This document shows positions 1 through 11,917 of a stretch of 64,000 nucleotides of DNA, piece after piece; position 1 is the first letter of the stretch; each line of letters begins with the position of its first letter. The position numbers were made by a program, and so were the translations under genes. The stretch spans positions 3,902,330-3,966,329 of the forward strand of contig NC_049995.1 in the NCBI RefSeq assembly GCF_000003815.2, written 5' to 3'. This DNA comes from Branchiostoma floridae (Eukaryota; Chordata; Leptocardii; Amphioxiformes; Branchiostomatidae). A model generated the notes under the pieces. It did no database searches and was not told the DNA's origin. It saw only the letters and a list, made by a program, of their open reading frames with translations.

Positions 1-1290
1 TTGTTAATGTTTTTGCCACACTTGAAGGTTGTCTGTTGTAGTTTCAGGTAATGGTAGGTCTTAAAATTGTGAGTCTACTGTAAGTGTTAGCGTAGATATG
101 CCAACTCATCCCTGAATGATTCCAAGGAAGGGGTAGTCACCATCTCTGTAGGAAGCAGGATCCACTCAGATACAGTTCGTAGAAAAGGGACATTTGTCCG
201 CACTGTTTTATGCCTAGAGGAATATTGTAGAACAAGGGGTGAGACTGTCTTGTCTAACGTTTGGGTCGGCTACAATGTACGTGTGGGTAACTTCTTACAG
301 TTGATGGTGACCATTTCATTATGACATTTCATGAACTTGTAGGGAGTAGTGAGTCTTCCCGTTCTTGAGAAGTTATCAGCAAATGACGTTGTGACCCAAG
401 GGCGGAATAGATTTGTTGGTGGCTCCCAATTAGCGCTGCCTCATCCCCAACTGAGAACACGGTTATGGTTTCCTGATGGGTCTATTGGCTGTACAGGTTC
501 ATTATTCAACACAGACAGGCTCCTGGCCATAGACGCCTATTCTTCATCAGGGATGAGGCCGCACTGGGTTAATCTTATGGATGTAATCCGCGCGCGCATT
601 GATTTTCGCCTGTTCTCAAAACAAAACTTTGGCAACATGTTACACAATAGCATCCCTAGCTAGTCAATCAGAATATCATGTTTGTCAGAGGATTTGCGCT
701 CCAGGGTAAGGGGGCACATGGTCAGGGCATGGGGCGCAGCGCCCTTGTTCATTCTTTAATCAAGAATAGCAATATAAATATGATTGAACTGGCGACGACT
801 GTCTCTTACAGTCTTACTTTATGTGAACATAAGACAAATTAACCAAGCCTAGGAAAGAATGCTCTGGGTGTGTATTCCTGTGGTTTAGCAGCATTGTTTG
901 CTCGATTTTTTCTTTTTTCCACCCATGCGCATTAGTTTTGGGGTCTCCAGAGGATGCTATTCATAAAATTAAGTCGGTGTGGCCTAAGCTAGTTGAAAAT
1001 GAGTTCCACAGAGCGTATACCACTCAAATAGCTCATCCTCTGGTTTCTACCTTTTACCTTCAACTGCTCAGCTCATGTTTTACAGAAGAGTGTTTAACTA
1101 ATGGGAGTTTACCACAAGGGGATGGGGGAAGTAGATTACTTCCTGGAAAGCCCGAAGCTCTGTTGTATGAATCAGACGTACAGTCGAAACTCAGACCAAT
1201 ACTCCTGTCTACATCTTGGCACATGGCCACCGATGTTAGCGATAGGAAACTCAGTGTCCGGAAAATAGTTTCATCAGGTTGGTAGATCAA
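1..1290. other. No gene recognised
   Basis: Two open frames on the plus strand, 349-663 (104 codons) and 938-1285 (115 codons), were read. Neither resembles a known family, and neither has convincing splice sites or repeat homology. Their length is within what chance gives in a window this size. I see no RNA gene or transposon end here. Confidence 0.5.
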
Positions 1291-1430
1291 TTGAACAAAG
1301 TCTTCTTCGTTACACAACCTTCTTTTAATCCTTCAGTAAACGTTTTGACGACCATCTGTGCAAAAAAAAAGAAGAATGACGGTTGTGTAACGAAGAATGA
1401 AGAGTGTGTAACGAAGACGACTTTGTTCAA
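1291..1430. mobile_element. Small inverted-repeat element (MITE-like)
   Basis: The left arm at 1291-1316 starts TTGAACAAAGTC and pairs with the right arm at 1405-1430 in 25 of 26 positions. A second inner copy of the arm sequence GGTTGTGTAACGAAG lies at 1381-1395, so the right side carries the terminal motif twice. The loop is A-rich and has no coding capacity. This is the shape of a non-autonomous DNA transposon or fold-back element. No target-site duplication could be defined, so the superfamily is unknown. Confidence 0.6.
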
Positions 1431-2185
1431 AGGAATAGTGAAGCGATGAGCGAGATTTGGAATGATAAAACAATCATTTTTTTTACTGATTTCATCAATG
1501 ATAAGAATGAATTTTTCAATATGAGTCATAGATTTTATTAGTCGTAGATTTGAAGAAAGAAATCATTCTCACAGTGTGTTAAAAAATGGAATTACCATCG
1601 CTACTGTGTAACGTACAACCTAATAGATAAGAAAATGTACTCGGTCTCCTGCTTTATGCAACGTAGTTCCCTAAAAGAGATCCTAATCTAATGTTACAAT
1701 CTATGTATACTGGCTGCCTAGAGACCACTACGAACAGGATATCAGTATTCGACTGTTCCCATACACATACATTTGTACTTTTAGATGGATATACGTGCTC
1801 GCTTCCATACTTAAAGCCGGCTTTCTCAAATTTGGCAAAGCAACAAGGTTCATTCCTTTCTTTATGCTGAGTGCGCAACTGCTGTTGAGGTCTATACCAC
1901 TATAGAGCCAAGGTTTAAGAGCTAGTACTTTGCTGATCCGCGATAGTAGACTTCTGTGCCTTTGAAATGCAAATCATTGGAGCCAGAATACGTGTAGAAA
2001 CTGTTTAAAGTGGTGCAGGTGCGTTTGAGACAATACTGAGAGCCCTTGTGCGTTGACCGGCGAGAAAATAACAGGCTTTTATGGTCACCTCCACAACCTA
2101 CTATGGCTACCATCGCAGCAATGTCAGGACCTACTGCATCTCTACACTCCATACACCTGGCCCGTTTTATCTGTCCCTTGCTCCT
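1431..2185. other. No gene recognised
   Basis: AT-rich sequence with only short overlapping frames on both strands. The stretch just before 2186 already reads like the edge of the following tandem array. Confidence 0.5.
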
Positions 2186-3235
2186 GCTTTGGAGTAGTCG
2201 CAGTGTTATTCTAAGTGCCACGCTAAAAGCTTTGCGGCACAAACTTCGCAGCCCGCTTGTATAAAAATTGTAAATTGGCCTCTTGCGATCTCATTAGACA
2301 ACTTTTCAGGCCTTTGTAAAAAATGTGATGTGACATATAGCGATATTGATCTAAAACGTGGGTTCTAAATCTACTGTAACGCGTAGTTTATTGGTGGTGA
2401 TAGACATACAGACTGAGAGGGGCTCGTTTGGAAAAAAAAACACTTGTTCCATTCTATACGGGACCTAATGAACTCCATTGCCGATGCTTTGGAGTCGTCC
2501 CAGCGTTATTCTAAGTGCAACGCTAAGAGCTTTGCGGCACAAACTTCGAAGCCCGCCTGTATAAAAAGTTGTAAATTGACCACTTGACACTTTGCCTCTC
2601 GCGAGCAAATTAGACAACTTTTCAGGCAGTTGTAAAAATATGACGTGACATATAGCGATATTGATCTAAGACTTGGGTCCACTTCTAAAGTAACACATGC
2701 GTTATTGGTGGTGATAGACATACAGTCTGAGATGGCTTTGTTTGGAAATAAAACAGCTGTTCCATTCTATCCAGTACCTAGTGATGAGATCCATTGCCGA
2801 TGCTTTGGAGTCGTCTTAGCGTTATTCTAAGTGCCACGCTAAAAGCTTTGCGGCACAAACTTCGAAGCCCGCTTGTATAAAGACAACTCATTAGACAACT
2901 TTTCAGGCAGTTGTAAAAAATGTGATGGGACATATAGCGATATTGATCTAAAACGTGGGTTCTAAATCTACTGTAACGCGTAGTTTATTGGTGGTGATAG
3001 ACATACAGACTGAGAGGGACTCATTTGAAGAAAAAAAACACTTGTTCCATTCTATACGGGACCTAATGAACTCCATTGCTGATGCTTTGGAGTCGTCCCA
3101 GCGTTATTCTAAGTGCAACCGTTACGCTAAGAGCTTTGCGGCACAAACTTCGAAGCCCGCTTGTAGAAAAAGTTTGAAATTGACCACTTGACATTTTGCC
3201 TCTCGGCAGCTCATTAGACAACTTTTCTTCATGCA
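2186..3235 (+). repeat. Tandem array, about 300-bp unit, with decayed coding potential
   Basis: The start GCTTTGGAGT recurs at about 2186, 2486, 2802 and 3084, giving periods near 300, 316 and 282 bp, about 3.5 copies. Each unit has the same landmarks: TCTAAGTGC, TTTGCGGCACAAAC, TTAGACAACTTTTCAGGC and CATATAGCGATATTGATCTA. On the plus strand most of a unit reads open as a protein of about 100 residues, including CKKCDVTYSDIDL in two units and LLVVIDIQTE and SKCNAKSFAAQTSKPAC in others. The reading is broken by single-base shifts and by TGA or TAA codons at the positions of these motifs. The longest intact piece is 2955-3191. It could be a pseudogenised repeated exon, a fragment of a repeat-protein gene, or a satellite whose open frame is accidental. 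No family is recognised. Confidence 0.65.
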
Positions 3236-3477
3236 GTCGTAGAGGACGTGATGTATTGCAATGGGGGGATCCAGCTATGAATCTTACATATGTAGTTTAT
3301 TGGACTCCGTCCAGAATGTATTCCTTATAGGTTTGTCCTCTTTTTCTACTCTTCGATACATTCTTTTTAAAGCCCGGACTAGTCTACCAGTAATTGGTCG
3401 TATTGGTAAAAACATCGATGGAGGTTAGACATCCAGGTAATAAGATATACGCAAGGAACCAGTTCACTCAAGCAACA
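3236..3477. other. No gene recognised
   Basis: Short spacer between the tandem array and the following SINE. Nothing is supported here. Confidence 0.5.
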
Positions 3478-3728
3478 GGCGTCGTGTGTGATGTAACTGG
3501 TAGAGCGTTCGGCTTGGAATCTAGAGGTCCCGAGTTTGATACTCGCCGTACTAAGACGTTGTGCCCTTGGAAAAGGCTCTTTACACGACCTTCCTCACTT
3601 CACCCAGGTGTAAAAATGAGTACGTTTACCTTCTCTCTGTACTTTGTACTATGTGGCACTGTTTAAGTTACTAAATTGAGTGCATCGCCACATTGTCCTC
3701 GTCTGTCCAAGAGCTAATAGAAATAATC
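3478..3728 (+). mobile_element. tRNA-derived SINE, plus orientation
   Basis: A degenerate pol III promoter is visible. An A-box-like stretch (TAACTGGTAGAGCG, about 3497-3510) is followed by a B-box-like stretch (CGAGTTTGATACTCGCC, near 3530). The body then carries the motifs shared by the other copies in the window: TTCACCCAGGTGTAAAAATG and a tail reading CCACATTGTCCTCGTCTGTC. The same tail is present, inverted, in the copy at 7985-8240, so these two belong to one subfamily. The open frame at 3394-3666 falls inside the element and is not a gene. Confidence 0.7.
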
Positions 3729-6119
3729 ATCAGTTTGTGATGCCATTTTTTGCGTACATCAGATGACCTTTATCTAGTCTACGGTAGGTCGCGTACTGTT
3801 CCATATCCGGCTATACTTCTCTGGTCGGCTTACTCCTCTATTTGTTCCATTTCTACGGTTTTTCCAGCGACCCGGAGTCTGGTAGAGACTAATCGTTATC
3901 ATCGCGGTAAGTCATTTCCCATGCGGTCCGGTATTGTATATTACACACATATGGAACCTTAATCCTTCCTAACAGGTCTCAGGCTTACTCATATGATTCC
4001 CCTGTCCGATAGATCAACCCTCTACTTCTCTGGAACCAGGAATGGTGATTATTTGACGGTTGATTTACCCACGCCCCATCTATGAGGGTAAATGCCAACG
4101 GTGGGAAATATGGGAGATAATTATGGAATTTTTTTGCGAAGTCAATGTGAGAAAATTGGTATTTGCTAGGCCTAGTGTTTGACTGCAATGACATGACAAT
4201 GTTGGAAACATGTCGCAGGCGAAGTGACGCGTTCTGGATATCTAAAATGTGCTTTCATCAGAGCGCATTCTGGTCAAAAACGTACGAGCTGAGACTATAT
4301 TGCACGTATTTTTCGTGTTCATAAGACCGATATCTTTGTTCTCCACGCACGGGGCTTGTGTACAGTAGATTAATTGATCATATTTCACTCATACCTCAGG
4401 TATTTGGCACAGTTTGCATGGGGAGAGAAATGGGTGAAACATGTTGTATTTTCTCGCAAATGTTGAATGTCGAGTTTAGTTACTGAAGAGCAGAAGAGCA
4501 CATCCTGGATATCCAGTTTTGGTCGCGGTCGTGACCATTCCTGGATAGAGCGCGTTTTGGATAGATCACCATTCAAATCGTGTATCCTAAACAATAACAA
4601 CAATTTAATTTTGCTGATATCGATTTTTTTCAAGAACCCTCTAATCTTCTTTATGTATACATGGCGGAGTTTCAAAGCCAAACACGAGCCTTGCCCAAAG
4701 ACAACGTTATCTTCACAAAGAGTCCACATGTATCGACCCGGCAAACTTTCCGTCTTACAACTGTCAGAAAAGAAGGATAGAAGACAAGATGAAAGCCGGC
4801 CTGGCAGTCTTTCTGCAAGTCAGCGATTTGACCTTCCTTAAAGATGAATGACACTTGAAGATGTTAGTTCACACGAAGGAACAACGCGTCTTGCCGAAAA
4901 TCAATACAACGACGCTTCAAACGCTCCAAGGCCTCCGACAAGGCGCAACATCTCTGTAGCATTGAGTACACCATATTTTGAGTGCTCTAAGGGCAAATGT
5001 GAAGGGAAAGAAATCAATCTTGAACACAAATTACACGATTCGTTATATGATTCTAAATCTAATTAGCGTCATGTCGTAGTCGTATGTCAAAATGGTTAAT
5101 CGGGATTTGAGACCGCAGATTCGACGTCCCTTTCGTGGAAAACGACTATAAACTATGTAGTTGACAGAGCTTGTTTAATTTTCTAGACTTTGTTGATAGA
5201 AATACAAATGTATATCAAAACACGAATGGATGACATATTTATGACTGTTATATAGATGCCTTGGTATAGACGATGCATTTATACCTCAATGCATGAAAGA
5301 AACTAAAATAACAAATCAATATACGTAGCTCAGTAGTAGACATACAACACCTCATTGTATATTCTATCAATATTAGCGTTATACAACTTAGAATCTACAT
5401 GTAAATTATATTGTACTACACTAATGTAACCAACAGTAGACTTAAACAAATATTTGACTTACTCTATAACTGTTAGAATTATACCATGTAGACGTTTACT
5501 GCAATGAATATGATATTTCAAGGTGACCAGAACATATTGATCTCTCTAGTCCATGGCTGACGATATTCCTGACAATATACCACCCGTATAATGTCATTTG
5601 ATTGGAATTACTAACGTAAGTTGATAATAATTTCCCGCCCCAATTATCTCTATGACGGATGGTTTCTTGACAGCAAAGTGACAGTAGAGGACAAACCAAA
5701 AACTGCCACTTATTCAGTTTTACCACATTTGTGGAAGGACTGACATAACGGTAGGGAGGCCCATACTCAAATTTAGAAACAACTACCTATTTGGAAAGGC
5801 TGAATTTTTTGTTTTTGACACTCATTTGCCCCCATTTTTTATTGTCTTGTTGTACATGTTGAGCTCTTTAAGCCCTGAAAATTTCATCCTCCTACGATGT
5901 CGGGAAGGTTAGAATTTTTGTCCTCCAACATGCTTCCCAGAGCATTTTTCCCCCCATTGTTAAGGCTGTATTGGAATTGTACTAACACCTTAGCAAGATG
6001 TCAACCCAGAGACCAGACTGCAAGGTTTGATTCTATCACACCGGGAAGGACCCTACTTTTTTTTTTTTAAGTGCGGTGGAATCTTTATCGTGCTCGAGGT
6101 GTGGCTCTCCCCGAAAACA
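3729..6119. other. No gene recognised
   Basis: About 2.4 kb on which both strands were read. Open frames such as 4467-4841 (+) and 4385-4744 (-) overlap each other and show no family motif. Sequence from 5050 to 5500 is very AT-rich. A T-run lies at about 6056-6068. No tandem array or terminal inverted repeats were seen. Confidence 0.45.
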
Positions 6120-6325
6120 GGAACTCCATTTATCGTCCTATCCGAGGGACGGCCCAAGCCGAAGCTAAGTACTCATTTTAACCTTAGTGGAGTGAGGAAA
6201 GTCCTTTAAAGTGCCTTTCCCAATCCACAAGATCGGTGACGCGGCAACAGGTTTCGAACTCAGGATCGATATCTCTTGGACCTGAGCCCAGAGCGCTGCC
6301 GATTATGCCACACGATCTAACGCCC
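6120..6325 (-). mobile_element. tRNA-derived SINE, minus orientation
   Basis: Read on the minus strand, 6310-6290 gives a tRNA-like A box (TGGCATAATCGGCAGCGC). This is followed by GAGTTCGAAACCTGTTGCC, a B box close to consensus. The downstream body GGGAAAGGCACTTTAAAG matches the other SINE copies. The 3' part toward 6120 is diverged. The element directly abuts the MITE at 6331. Confidence 0.7.
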
Positions 6326-6330
6326 TAACA

Positions 6331-6654
6331 CTAAAGGCACAACTCCCCGTACGTGCAATTTGTCCGTACTTTTTTTCTTAAGGCTACGTCCGCGACGTTT
6401 TTCTGAAAACGTTCAGGCTGTACAGGGCAGAAGCGTCGCCCGTACTGGTACGTACGGGGGCGAATCCGCAGCCCGATGGCACACAAAGTTTTGCCTACAC
6501 GTAAAGTTCTACGGCGTGTCTGTGTGCTCAAAAATCCGTCAGATTCCCTACGAGTTAGTTAGGCGGTACGTACCACTTACGGATCCCAAAAGATTGCCCG
6601 CGTTTTGGCACGTAGACAGCACGTATTTGCACGTACGGCGGGTTGTGCCATTAG
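6331..6654. mobile_element. MITE with CTAAWGGCACAAC termini
   Basis: The left end at 6331 (CTAAAGGCACAAC) and the right end at 6654 (read inverted, CTAATGGCACAAC) form terminal inverted repeats. They continue through CCGTACGTGCAA, about 28 bp in all with a few mismatches. The interior is GC-richer than its surroundings and rich in CGTACG. The two open frames inside, one on each strand, are mirror images of the repeat and are not genes. The superfamily is not determined. Confidence 0.75.
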
Positions 6655-7187
6655 CTTAACTGTCGTTACCAGCACAGATCGATAGGTTGCGCATTAATGT
6701 AAATTTCACAGCTCTGTCGTTTATAATTGCAAAAATTAATATATCTTGACAATATGAATATGACAAATGTCCGCCAAAAGCTGCTAACATTAAAATAACC
6801 TTGAAACAAGTTTTAAAGAAATTACTTTATCTATTTATTTATTGATTGATTGATTGACTTTATCTACACTATACAGAGATAAATGTGCGTCAGAAACAGG
6901 CTGGTAACAAGGCTGTAAAAAGTGTACTTGGAGATTTATTTATACTATTGTAATACGTGGTTCCCTAAATGTGATTTAAGCAGTGCGGAAAGCTGTATCA
7001 CATATATGACGAATTTTCACTTTTACTTTGGAGCGATCGTCCACGAAAATGGCGGCCCAGGTAAAATTTCAAATTCTACACTTACTTATGGAGAATGTTC
7101 TCCGACTCAAAATTGAAGTCACCGGAATTTTCGACTGAATCATTTAGTCCTCTCAGCTGTCTAACCCAAGCGTGATATTTTGGACGC
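6655..7187. other. No gene recognised; short ATTG/ATTT simple repeat
   Basis: A simple repeat of ATTT and ATTG units runs from about 6831 to 6858. No gene or other element is supported. Confidence 0.5.
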
Positions 7188-7273
7188 GTGACGTCAGCAA
7201 TGGGTCAAAGGAGGTTGGAAGTCAATATGGGGGTATCGACTTCTAGCAACCTTTGACCCATTGCTGACGTCAC
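7188..7273. repeat. Perfect 24-bp inverted repeat with CRE-like ends
   Basis: Arms at 7188-7211 and 7250-7273 are perfect reverse complements of each other (24 of 24), and the 38-bp loop is itself partly self-complementary. Each arm begins with GTGACGTCAGCAATGGG, so an intact cAMP-response-type site (TGACGTCA) sits at both ends. This could be a very small MITE or a hairpin regulatory element. Confidence 0.8.
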
Positions 7274-7984
7274 ACTTTTCAGGGAGTATCCCTGTTTTGC
7301 TACATAGCTTTCATATGGCTCTGAATATTCACTAGTCTTTGCATGAACCAGATGAGGGCAGTTCGTGACAAGAAGACAGACGATTCTGTCTTTTGTCATC
7401 CATTGAGGTGCGACATATAGACTTTTACGCGACAAGACAGTTCGATATATGCACGTCTATCCAAAAATTGCCCTAAGTTCCGTTTAACGAGATCGTACGA
7501 CGAATGATCCTGAGTAACAACTTTTCTGTGACGTCTTGAAAGTGTCCGTCGTAACTTCTCCTACGTCAGTACACCACTTTCATGCTAATCCTCCCGCCGA
7601 TGGGACAAACCTGACGTTAAAACATTGGCAGTAAATTTCATCCAACAAGCCGGTAAATGCTGCGAATCTTACGGGAGAAATCCTCAACAGTGCCGTTGGA
7701 CATGTATGTTATTGCCCCTGTATAAAATCGTTGACGCATTAGCCGACAGTGCTAATTTACTCTCGTGGTTTCTGTGCGACACACATGACGTCAACACTCT
7801 TTTACTAGACAATACGAACGCGCTGCGAACGGACAGCGATCAAAAATTTCATTTTCATACATCACTAACGGGGTTTCATAAATAAAAACTATTTGTCTGT
7901 ACATTGTATGTGTTTTGTAGCCTTTTAAGTTATATTCTTATCTAGCATGACACTATGGTTCAAACAAATCAAATATTTTCTTTT
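7274..7984. other. No gene recognised
   Basis: Open frames at 7205-7435 (-) and 7625-7885 (+) have no recognisable motif and lack convincing splice context. Nothing else was seen. Confidence 0.45.
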
Positions 7985-8240
7985 CTAATTGCTTTTGGAC
8001 AGACGAGGACAATGTGGCACTGCACTCAAGTTAGTAACTTATATTAACACTTACGGTACCACATACATAGTACAGACAGAAGGTAAAAGTAGTCTTTCCT
8101 TTTACCTCCCTGACCAAAGTCAGGTACCCATTTTTACACCTCGCAAACGTCGAAGGGCACGGCGGGTATCAAACTCCGGACCTCTAGATTCCGAGCCTGA
8201 ATTCTACCTGTTACGCCGCACACGGCGCCACGTATATAAC
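7985..8240 (-). mobile_element. tRNA-derived SINE, minus orientation
   Basis: Read on the minus strand, the head near 8240 has TGTGCGGCGTAACAGGTAG (A box). It is followed by GGAGTTTGATACCCGCCG (B box), then a body with GGTGTAAAAATGGGTACCTG and a 3' tail ending in CCACATTGTCCTCGTCTGTC. Head, body and tail all match the plus-strand copy at 3478-3728, so this is a nearly full-length member of the same subfamily. The open frame 7989-8303 is inside it. Confidence 0.75.
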
Positions 8241-8503
8241 ATTGGTAGTTGTACAGTTGCTCGAGGATCGCTGTCTACTGTAGAGAGGGCCCTAATTCAC
8301 TGAAGGGCGTCATGATCATAAAACAGTAACGTTCGCACGTCATTCAAATCACAGCCGAGTCATGTGAGCTATCATCCGCCTCCTAAACCCCCATCCTCAT
8401 CGTGATAAGACGGACATCACCATACCGAATAGGATTTCCTCCTCCGGGCATTCAACTGAAGGATTATCGGTAATGTAAGGGAGTCCCGATGCCGTCCAAC
8501 AGT
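8241..8503. other. No gene recognised; edge of satellite
   Basis: Short transition between the SINE and the satellite array. No feature is supported. Confidence 0.4.
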
Positions 8504-9560
8504 ACAAATCTCTCGCCTGAGTACGGAGTAGGTAAAGCTACTTACCCTGACAGTCTCGGGGGTTATCAATAAACTAGCTAGATAGACAGACACAAAGTGA
8601 AACTGCACAAATCTCTAGCCTCCACAAGGCCTTCCTACGGGGGTGCGAAGATAGTAGATTACGCCACAATAAAATTGGAAAATTGACCAGAGGATTCGGA
8701 GTCAGTCCACGCTAAGGTTGATACTACTCCTCCGGCTACGCGGCCGACCAACTCCTCTGATAGCAAAACTCTCCTAGTGAATTACTAGTATTTTCCCGAT
8801 AATGGTCAGCGTAGTCAATCTGATAGAGACTAACAAATCTCTCGCCTGAGTACGGAGTGTGTAGAGCTACTTACCCTGACAGTCTCTGGGGTTATCAATA
8901 AACTAGACAGATACAAAGGGAAACTGCACAAATCTCTAGCCTCCACCAGGCCTTCCTACGGGGGTGCGAAGATAGTAGATTACGCCCAAAAAAAATTGGA
9001 AAATTGACCAGAGGATTCGGAGTCAGTCCACGCTAAGGTTGATGCTCCTCCTCCGGCTACGCGGCCGACCAACTCCTCTGGCAGCAAAACTCTCCTAGTA
9101 AATTACTAGTATTCTCCCGATAATGGCCAGCGTAGTCAATCTGATAGAGACTAACAAATCTCTCGCCTGAGTACGGAGTAGGTAAAGCTACTTACCCTGA
9201 CAGTCTCTAGGGTTATCAATAAACTAGACAGACACAAAGTGAAACTGCACAAATCTCAAGCCTCCACAAGGCCTTCCTACGGGGGTAAGGGGGTCGTAGA
9301 TTTCGGCAAAAAAATTGGAAAATTGGCCGGAGGATAAAGTCAGTCCACGCGTAGGTTCATGTTTCCCCTCCGGCTGTGGGGCCGGCCAACTCCTACGGTA
9401 GCAAAACTCCTCTGGCAAATTATTCTCTCTATAATAGCCAGCTTAGTCAGTCTGGTAGAGACTAACAACAAATCTCTCGCCTGAGTACGGAATGTGTAAA
9501 GCTACTTAGCCTGACAGTCCCTCGGGTTATCAATAAACCAGACAGACACAAAGTGAAAGA
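8504..9560. repeat. Satellite-like tandem array, about 320-bp unit
   Basis: The start ACAAATCTCTCGCCTGAG recurs at about 8504, 8833, 9154 and 9468, giving periods of 329, 321 and 314 bp. That is three full units and one partial. All share GCTACTTACCCTGACAGTC, GGCCTTCCTACGGGGGT and CCTCCGGCTACGCGGCCGAC. Units 1 and 2 are nearly identical and unit 3 is more diverged. Each unit carries, on the minus strand, a strong splice-donor-like sequence (CAGGGTAAGTAGC), but no reading frame is conserved between units. The minus-strand frames at 8417-8608 and 9224-9418 are shadows of the repeat. Confidence 0.85.
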
Positions 9561-10220
9561 AATGCAAAATGGAAATCTGCTCAAGCAAAGTAACAGATTG
9601 TGTATGCATCAATGTAGGGTTAATGACCCGTGACTATGGAGTAATAATGACCGGTGTTTATGGAAAATGGAGACTTCTTATTGGTTAATTTGTCGTCCGT
9701 GTACATAATAATTAACTACATGTACCATATACTAGCCACCTACTGTAGATTTTACACAACTGCGTGGCCCAAGGGCGACAGGAATGACGATAGGCGCTAT
9801 CCTACACACCAAAATGTGTGGGAGGAATTCTGCTTAAATAGCCAAACTTTTGATGATGCGTGAACAAAAGATTCAAATAGTGCTCAGTAACTTCCCTTTG
9901 GACGCAGCCTTTTTAGTTTACATTGTGTGCACGATGTACTGTCAACGCCCGCCCTAAGACTTTGAGAGTTTTACACTCGCTATCATGAAAGGTGACGGTC
10001 CGGTAAAGTAGGTAATACTGGGTCATAAAGTCCATGTAATCCTGGGGGTGCGCGCTCCAACATGCTGCCGGAAAGTCAAAAGCTTGTTCTGATCTTGTCG
10101 TGTCCGATTTGATGAGTCCGGTGTCGCGACAAAATTCTGGTCGAGCAGATTTATGCTCCGTCTGTTTCTAGAAGTGTGATTTCGTGGAGTTATGGTTAGA
10201 GCTCTTTGGGTTTGGAGCAC
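9561..10220. other. No gene recognised
   Basis: No gene, SINE or repeat could be supported on either strand here. Confidence 0.45.
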
Positions 10221-10382
10221 GGTTAGGGTAGACTTTTGATTATGGTTAGTGTTAGGGTTATGGTCATGGTTATGGTTATTATTAGGGTTAGGGGATAGGG
10301 TTAAGATAAGTGTTAGTGTTAGTGTTAATGTTAGTGTTAGTGTTAGTTTTAGAGTAAGGGTTAGGGTTAGTGTTAGGGTTGG
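10221..10382 (+). repeat. Degenerate interstitial telomeric repeat (TTAGGG)n
   Basis: About 160 bp of TTAGGG-related hexamers on the plus strand: GGTTAGGG, GTTATGG and GTTAGTG variants, with perfect TTAGGG at several points. The 168-codon minus-strand frame 10023-10529, rich in alternating Thr and Leu, is a translation of this block and not a protein. The orientation is opposite to that of the second telomeric block at 23766-23824. Confidence 0.85.
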
Positions 10383-11876
10383 CCTCCACAGCGTAACCCC
10401 TCCTTCCCAAATCTGGCCAACCTTCTGCTTGAAAATCACTACACCCAAACGAGTATGACGTACTTCTCTGCCCTCAGGCATACTGGAAACCCCCCAAGCA
10501 GTGTTGGTGCAAATATTTAGCAGGGGCAAAAATTTGGCTTGACACCGGGATGAGTAAAAGAGGGCACATTAGAGGACACGGTCGTCTGCATGCAAATTAG
10601 CAATTACATCCTTCAAAGAGTTGAGAACTAGGGATGAGGAGGACTGCCTTATCTGCATGTTAATTTGTAGGATAGGACAATCAGATCGTAGAGCGCGCAC
10701 GGAGGGGTTAGCGATAGATCCATAGAGAGGAAGTGGGAGAATAATTTATAAGTGAGCACTTTTGAAGTTTTTTTTTCCATTGTCGCTATGTGTCAGTGTA
10801 GAACTTGCTTTAGGTGCATAGTATTTGTTGTATATGGGAATAAATCATTCAGCAACCAAAATCGACAACGATATCTCGACGAAGTCTAAGATTCCATATC
10901 TTCGTGGAACATTTTGTGAATTACTTGTTTTATACGTGGCATTTTTGTCACTTATTCTGTCCATACACTTTTCTGCCCATGATCCAAAAGCATAGACTCT
11001 GTAAATTGTGTCAAAAAGGGTTGCAAACGTCTTGTGCCAGACACATGCCTTGTTCCATTCCATCCATTTCCTTTACTTCACTTCTCTCACGACGCAAACA
11101 CGTTATTACCGTTAAAAGGCGAAGCGGTAATTCCTAGTCAATGTCTCTCGTAATTTTCCTCCTCTAAAGCCTCAATCCCATCGCTAAGACGGGACCGGAA
11201 CATCGTCGTCTTAAAAGCATCGAAGACGGTTTAATGGAACGTCTTGGGATTCGCAAGTCTTATCTTTGAGTAGTTCTTTTGTGAGGACAAATTGTAGCAC
11301 CGGAGGCGAGATCGTGCTTCAAAGGGAACGTACTAGTTTCTGGTACACTGCACAAACTAGAGATGTCTGTAACGCTTGATAAAGCAGGACTAGGTAAACC
11401 ACAAAGGGAATAGGGATAGATCTGTGTCACTAAGACTTGGAAATGAAAGCATAGAAATAGGTGACAAAAACGGGGCACTTTCAGAAGCAAGTTGTGATGA
11501 ACTACAAAGACTACAAGATAGTATAGAAAAGGTATATATAGCAATATTGATGCCTTCCGCGTACGCGTCAATTTAAAGCTTGTAAAACGTTTGCGATAAC
11601 GCTATGAGTCGTACAAACAAGCTTCAAATCGTGAAAATCATATACAACAGGAACATTTTCAGGAACGTTTTCCAAATCAAAGAAGACTGAAAAGACAACA
11701 AATTTATGTTTGGTTTACCATGTTCTGTGTGTTCTGTGTGTTCAGTCATAATTGTTCAACATTCCTGACCACTAAGATTATGAAGGCAGCTTTTTTTGCA
11801 CGTTCGCATCGGTTTTGACATGCCCTGAGGCTGTCATCCATATAATCAAATCAACATGGTCTCTACACAAAGTAGG
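10383..11876. other. No gene recognised
   Basis: Only short unremarkable open frames, for example 11260-11571 on the minus strand. No family motif and no inverted or tandem repeat were found. Confidence 0.45.
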
Positions 11877-11917
11877 GGACACAGTTATCTTGCATTCTAA
11901 CCGTACGCTATCTTAAG

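Noticed and set aside
10023-10529. 168-codon minus-strand frame rich in Thr and Leu
   Set aside because: It is the translation of the degenerate telomeric repeat.
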